The notes under the pieces were generated by a model. The model made no database searches. It was given only the letters and a program-made list of their open reading frames with translations, and was not told the origin of the DNA. Both the position numbers and the translations under genes were made by a program. A DNA stretch of 64,000 nt from Siphonodentalium dalli. Lineage: Eukaryota > Mollusca > Scaphopoda > Gadilida > Siphonodentaliidae. The stretch spans positions 120,967,989 to 121,031,988 of the forward strand of contig CP136068.1 in the NCBI GenBank assembly GCA_032622095.1, given 5' to 3'. Positions 23,951 through 64,000 of the stretch are shown piece after piece; the first letter of the stretch is position 1, and every line of letters begins with the position of its first letter.

Positions 23951-24056
23951 TTTAGGTCCTGATTGATCCAGATTACAGAATGTTTAAGCATAGGGACTGT
24001 TGATTTCAGTTCGATTGCTGATATAAAGGATCATAAAAAAGAACGGGGCACATGCA
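23951..24056 (+). repeat. Second copy of the par-3 upstream 106-bp segment
   Basis: Starts TTTAGGTCCTGATTGATCCA and ends GGGGCACATGCA. It repeats 27984-28089 with two visible mismatches, in the same orientation 4 kb upstream. Flanking sequence differs. Either a local duplication of the par-3 leader or a short dispersed repeat of which one copy now lies at the par-3 leader. Confidence 0.85.
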
Positions 24057-24280
24057 TAACAAGTAACAGACAACAATACAAATAAAATGACAAGTACAAG
24101 AGATAGCTTTTATAAAACCTATTATATGTCGTGAATAATGTGCATTGTAGTAAAGTTGAGTTACATGTAATAAACTGTACATATGGCAATGTATCTGAGT
24201 TAGCTCTGCAAAGAGGTTGTCTAGCTAGCTGGCACTATCAGGTGACCAAAAAAGCATATGGGGTAGCATAAAACAACAGT

Positions 24281-24455
24281 CTAACGACCATTTATTTCCA
24301 TTATGGTCCCCAATGGTATCCGATCACATGAAAGGCCAGAAGGCACTCCAGACAGCATCCTATAATTGTAATTATGCCAAGTATGGCGTAAAAGTTGATT
24401 TCTTAGAGAAAATGATGAATGCTCACAGAGTATAAATTTAGCTGCATGGCTACGT
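24281..24455 (-). CDS. Possible terminal exon of the same minus-strand gene
   Basis: On the minus strand an acceptor-like GTATGTGCAG is followed by an open frame from about 24488 that reads GHGYINCFTMEERSHAAKF and then RNQLLRHTWHNYNYRM, with a stop at 24281-24283. A second frame of the same stretch is also open for about 30 codons, so frame and exon limits are uncertain; the interval given is a conservative core. No family recognised. It could be a chance open frame. Confidence 0.2.
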
Positions 24456-25934
24456 TCTTCCATAGTAAAACAGTTAATATATCCATGTCCCTGCACATAC
24501 ATAATTATGTGTAAACATACTTCTAATTGTCATACCCACCCAACTGCCTCCACACCTCTCCAACATCTCTATAAGAAGTGGCTTAGATGGTAAGCCCATG
24601 CTGACCAAAGATGGTAAACAATAGCAACAGTGTAGGAGGGATGGGGGATCGAGACACTCGGGGGGATTTAATACACATATGTATATAATGATGCAGTGAC
24701 ATTTGAAATAGAATTAAGTCAAAAGTGGTACAAGGTGTACCATTTATAACCCTTCAGATCAGCTATAAATTTAATAGAATTTGTAATCAGTTTTTCAAAA
24801 TTACGAAATATCTTAAATAACTCTTCTGTTCATGTAGTGCCCAACGAATGCTAAAATGCTATTGAGTGTCGACATTCCAATTCGGTTTCAACTAAAAAAA
24901 ACTGCAGGTTACAGAAATAGTTGCCGGCTCCAGACATTTACAACTTCACCCCGAATCATCCGACAATCTATTTTAGACCAAGTAATAACTTTGAAACAAA
25001 CCCCATTTTGCACCTGAAAATCAGAACGAGGCTAATGGCGGCCAGATTGTACTCAAGCTCAAAGCAAAATGAATGAACAGGTGAAATGACGGATTTATCT
25101 TTAAATTCTTCGTGATTTTTCGGTTCGTTTGGTCACTGAAATGTTATACGTGAATTGATGACTGCTTACGCATATCTTTACAGGTAATTATATTCTATGC
25201 GAGAACAATTTTCGCCATTTTGGTTATTATTTTTTCACCAATTTTGAGGTGATTCAGAAATACTTCAAATAGAGAATCTCAGAATGAGAATCGGGTCACT
25301 GAAAATCGTTCCAGACTGATTGAGTCTTACGTATGAGCACTCACGGCTTCGAAAGATTGTTTGGCAATTACTGGCTTTAGGCCATTGAAAGTTGCAGAAC
25401 AAAAATGAACTTATGGAATGTTGACAAATATGAGTCGGATATCCACAGCCGTATCTTGTCAAGACTGTAAAGTAGTCTAGTGACCTATTTATTTTGAAAG
25501 TGAATCACAGTATCAGTCAGTGAATGAGTTATTCAATACTTATTGACAAACTTGAGCACAGTTGTTGATCATTATAAATAAATATTTGCTCTAGAATATA
25601 TACACTAGTAGAAAAAGTTTGGAAATAACATGTCCAAGGTACCATGATAACATCCAACCTCCCTTTTTGCACTTGAATTCTCATCAAAACAAATCTGCTT
25701 TGGACATAATTTCATAAACACCTACTTATATAAAACTATCTAATATCAAAATGCATACTTACCATGCACTCCTTGACAGGTTTTTTCCTGAATAACAACT
25801 TATCAGCAGAATATAATAAAAAACACGACTAAATTGGGATGACGCAACGACATAAGCATGAAGACGTGTGCTCGATGAGTGAGTGAGTTTATTCCTCCCA
25901 ATGCCATCGATAGCACTGGAAAGCCTCATTTTAC

Positions 25935-26205
25935 CTGTGACTTCATCGCCAACGTGATGCCACATTAGGGTTCTTAAATAACGTGCACACATTGTTGCAC
26001 ACAGGACAGCCATTAATGTCTGCTCCCGATCCGACATTGTGCCTAGCACAGTGTCATCCCTGAACATTACCACCATGGAGGAGTGGAGGTACGGAAAATC
26101 GGCCAGTACTTGTTTTTCAAATTTTGTCTGAGATTCTTTTTCTTCTGGAATTGTTCTCAGAACACTGATCATGGCATCGATGGTTGATTCGTGATGCCCA
26201 TCCAT
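25935..26205 (-). CDS. Candidate first coding exon of an unidentified minus-strand gene
   Basis: Reading leftward from ATG at 26205, the frame codes for 90 residues beginning MDGHHESTIDAMISVLRTIP and including FPYLHSSMVVMFRDDTVLG and MAVLCATMCARYLRTLMWHH. The ATG has a strong Kozak context (ACCATGG) and an in-frame TAG eight codons upstream. A good splice donor, CAG/GTAAAA, follows at 25935/25934. Composition looks like ordinary folded protein and no repeat overlaps it. I do not recognise the family. Its start is about 2 kb from, and divergent to, par-3, so the two could share a promoter region. Downstream exons could not be assigned with confidence; possible pieces are 25370-25331 and the exon near 24455. 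Confidence 0.45.
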
Positions 26206-26934
26206 GGTACTGGGTTTCAGATGGCAATGCTAAGTCTGACCGATACGTGTAGTAACATTTTTTCTCATAAAAAAATGAATAATGAACGTCTATAGCGACA
26301 ATTCAATTATTTGGTATATTATTCTCATTTGGTAGGGTCATATTCCTTTGCGCTCCTTGCTTTAATATGTTACGGCCAATCGCTCTTAATCATTGTGCGA
26401 GTGGCCGAAACATTAATCATGATTAGATCATGGGTGCTTGTCGCTAATAATTCCTGAGCTGATTACTAGTGTGAATAGCAGTCATTGAATTACGTTGAAT
26501 AGTTGTTGTTAATTGGTGAACAATGGTGATGTTCTAAACACACTACGCTATATATAATGGGTCTCGTCCGGGTATTTTAGATACCGGTAATCATTTCAAT
26601 TCAATCGATATATAATAACTGTTACTTGATATAGTCTTAAGATGGATAAACGTGGTATAGAACAAATAGTGCAGTCAACTGCATAATTATGTGACATGTA
26701 CTTTCGGCTTCTACCTGTGTTACGCTACCGCTGGTTATATACATGTACATGTACACGTAGATAGCTTTGTTATACTGCCGCTGCGTTTGTATACATTTTG
26801 ATAGTCTGACATACATAATTCAAAATGTCTACATGTTGTCGAACTATAAAGTTACCTACAGCGTACATGAGATGTCCCTTGTGTACATGACCATGCTAAT
26901 GAAATCAAGCGACTGAAATGACTGTTCCGGTATG

Positions 26935-27057
26935 CAGCCCTCGTAATTGGCTACGGCAATCGGCAATGCCGAAGCCATTTGCTGAAGCAAACTGGGCCAC
27001 GGTAAAGGGTTGCCGTAGCAGATTGCTGAAGCCAAACAATCTGAATTAAAAGGGCTG
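26935..27057. mobile_element. Family N palindromic MITE, copy 1
   Basis: CAGCCCTCGTAATTGGCT to AATTAAAAGGGCTG, a 123-bp near-palindrome with GGCAATCGGCAATGCCGAAG arms. Flanked by a 7-bp direct repeat CGGTATG (26928-26934, 27058-27064). The CAG start suggests hAT, but the duplication is one base short of 8. Confidence 0.7.
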
Positions 27058-27773
27058 CGGTATGCCAATTTTTTAACAATTTATATCGAGATATGCACAA
27101 TCATGTTAACGTGGCGTCATGCTTCCTCAAATCCAAAGTGTCACGTTCTTCCCTGGTGATCCCCGCTGTAATATATTGTTCAAACATAGACCCGTGGTAA
27201 TGGTATTCTGAAGAGGACTTGGCTGTATATCAAGTTTGTGTTTGGTAACACTTTCCCCGTGTTTACTCGTCATTTATTCAACAAAGCATCATCATATTTA
27301 ACACAGTTTATTGAAGACAAACAAGCACCTGATTATTATTTAGATAATCGGTAATGGCAATGTTGAAACCCAAGTGCCGATTGTCATCCGATGGGCCATA
27401 ATCAGCCGATTACGATTGTCGTTTCCGATCATTGTCTCACCACTATATACAGGAATAGAACCGGGTATATCGGTAGGCCCTATCGGAGCCGATATATGGA
27501 GTAAAAATATCGGATATCAGCTTTTACCCTCACGTCTCTAGGCACATTTCTTATTAATCTATATAGTGCAATATATCCTGACTTCACATTTTTGCAATTT
27601 ATTTAGATGACTCATTCATTAATTTTCAGCTTCTTGTTTCAAAGCCGCTTTGTATACTGGTGTCTGTTTATACACCTATGTATGGTTTAAATATTAAAAA
27701 AAATTAACTACCCGGTATTTACGTCAATGGTCTGGTCCATCTACTGTCTGTGCAAACCCGGTATTGTATTAGG

Positions 27774-27896
27774 CAGCCCTCTTAATTGGCTACAGCAATC
27801 AGCAATGCTGCAGCCATTTGCTAAAGCAAACTGGGCCATGGCAAAGAGTTGCCGCAGTGGATTGCCGAAGCCAAATATTATGAATTAAGAGGGCTG
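27774..27896. mobile_element. Family N palindromic MITE, copy 2
   Basis: CAGCCCTCTTAATTGGCT to AATTAAGAGGGCTG, same length as copy 1. Flanks share only ATTAG, offset by one base. Confidence 0.7.
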
Positions 27897-27983
27897 ATTA
27901 GATATAATAGTCTGTCCTAGTTAGCTGGGTTAGTCAATATTTCCATGGGTGAAAGAATAACAGGTCTCAATAACTTTTCATGT

Positions 27984-63296
<35,313 letters not shown>

Positions 63297-63320
63297 GTCA
63301 GTATAATATTTTCTTACAGC

Positions 63321-63657
63321 CATGTCTGAATATAGTTTGTCTGACATTTGCAGAATGAGGTCCCCATCGGGTGAATTTAGTGACGCTCTCCCGCACAGCA
63401 GGCTAGCATCACTAAATTCACCCATTCATTTTATCTTCTGCAAATTAGGGGATATAGAAACTCAAGAGAAGGGAAAAAGTAACTAAAAACAATGTTAATT
63501 TGGGACTATAGATACTTCCCAGATGATGAGGTCTAAGCAGAATGAAGTCACCAGAGGGTTAATTGGTGATGCTACTCCGCTGTGCAGGATAGAATCACTA
63601 AATTCAGCCTCTGGGGATCTCAATCTGCAGATGTCAGACACATTAAATTCAGACTTG
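63321..63657. mobile_element. Family A element, decayed copy
   Basis: TAGTTTGTCTGACATTTGCA to ATGTCAGACACATTAAATTC with the internal CTTCTGCAAATTAGGGGATA segment. Begins about 25 bp after exon 13. Confidence 0.75.
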
Positions 63658-63804
63658 AATATCATTATAAATTGAACTATTTGTTTATTAGATACACTGA
63701 AAACATAAATATGTTGATCAGAATCAATCTCTACCAGAGCGAACCAGTCATACTTCCTTTCAGACTCTGTCACCTGCTGGGTGTCTGTGGTTTCTATATT
63801 TAGC

Positions 63805-64000
63805 ATGTGGTTTTCTGGCCAAAATGATGAAAACTGATCGCCCCAAATTCAAATTTCATGTGCTTCGAGAACAATTTCCGCACTAAAAACTTTATGACAG
63901 AATGGAGAATCAGAGCGGTAGTTTTGTTGACTATTTTTGCAAGATACTAGTCAAAATTGCAGCAAATTAGAACTCTTGTGTTTTACTTGCCATGATTGTT
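63805..64000. mobile_element. Partial second copy of the 9-bp-duplication transposon
   Basis: TGAAAACTGATCGCC through AATTTCCGCACTAAAAACTT and GCGGTAGTTTTGTTGAC matches 19765-19950. The remainder lies beyond the window. Confidence 0.8.

Overview
The window is a piece of an AT-rich animal genome. Its main content is the 5' two thirds of a par-3 (PARD3/Bazooka) cell-polarity gene on the + strand. Thirteen coding exons between 28170 and 63296 join in frame into 848 codons and code for the N-terminal oligomerisation domain and all three PDZ domains. The gene runs off the right edge, so the aPKC-binding region and C-terminus are not here. Intron-rich structure, a non-LTR retrotransposon that begins with a 2A peptide, and masses of Helitron-like and fold-back elements suggest a marine invertebrate. 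I cannot place it in a phylum from sequence alone.

Layout: 1-17 kb is intergenic and consists almost entirely of nested repeats: fold-back elements, TTAA-flanked elements, a tandem pair of Helitrons, a minisatellite, and the tail of one LINE. 17.3-23.3 kb is one nearly full-length but dead LINE (2A peptide, AP endonuclease, reverse transcriptase, C-terminal CCHC-like region), split by three later transposon insertions. 23.3-28.1 kb is lower-copy sequence. It holds a candidate first exon of an unidentified minus-strand gene at 26205-25935, head to head with par-3, and a 106-bp copy of the par-3 5' leader. 28.1-63.3 kb is par-3, with introns of 0.4-9 kb packed with transposons, including a 5.6-kb inverted-repeat element in intron 3 and a set of nested Helitron-like elements that makes up almost all of intron 5.

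Of the conventional genes, only par-3 is certain. The rest is a well-preserved record of DNA-transposon activity. Target-site duplications are directly visible for hAT-type elements (8 bp), many TTAA-specific elements, TA-specific elements, a 9-bp type, and LINE insertions. Several elements lie within about 5-35 bp of par-3 splice sites. No transposase, Rep/helicase, rRNA gene, intact tRNA gene or CRISPR array was recognised. Family names (A, B, C and so on) are labels used only in this annotation.
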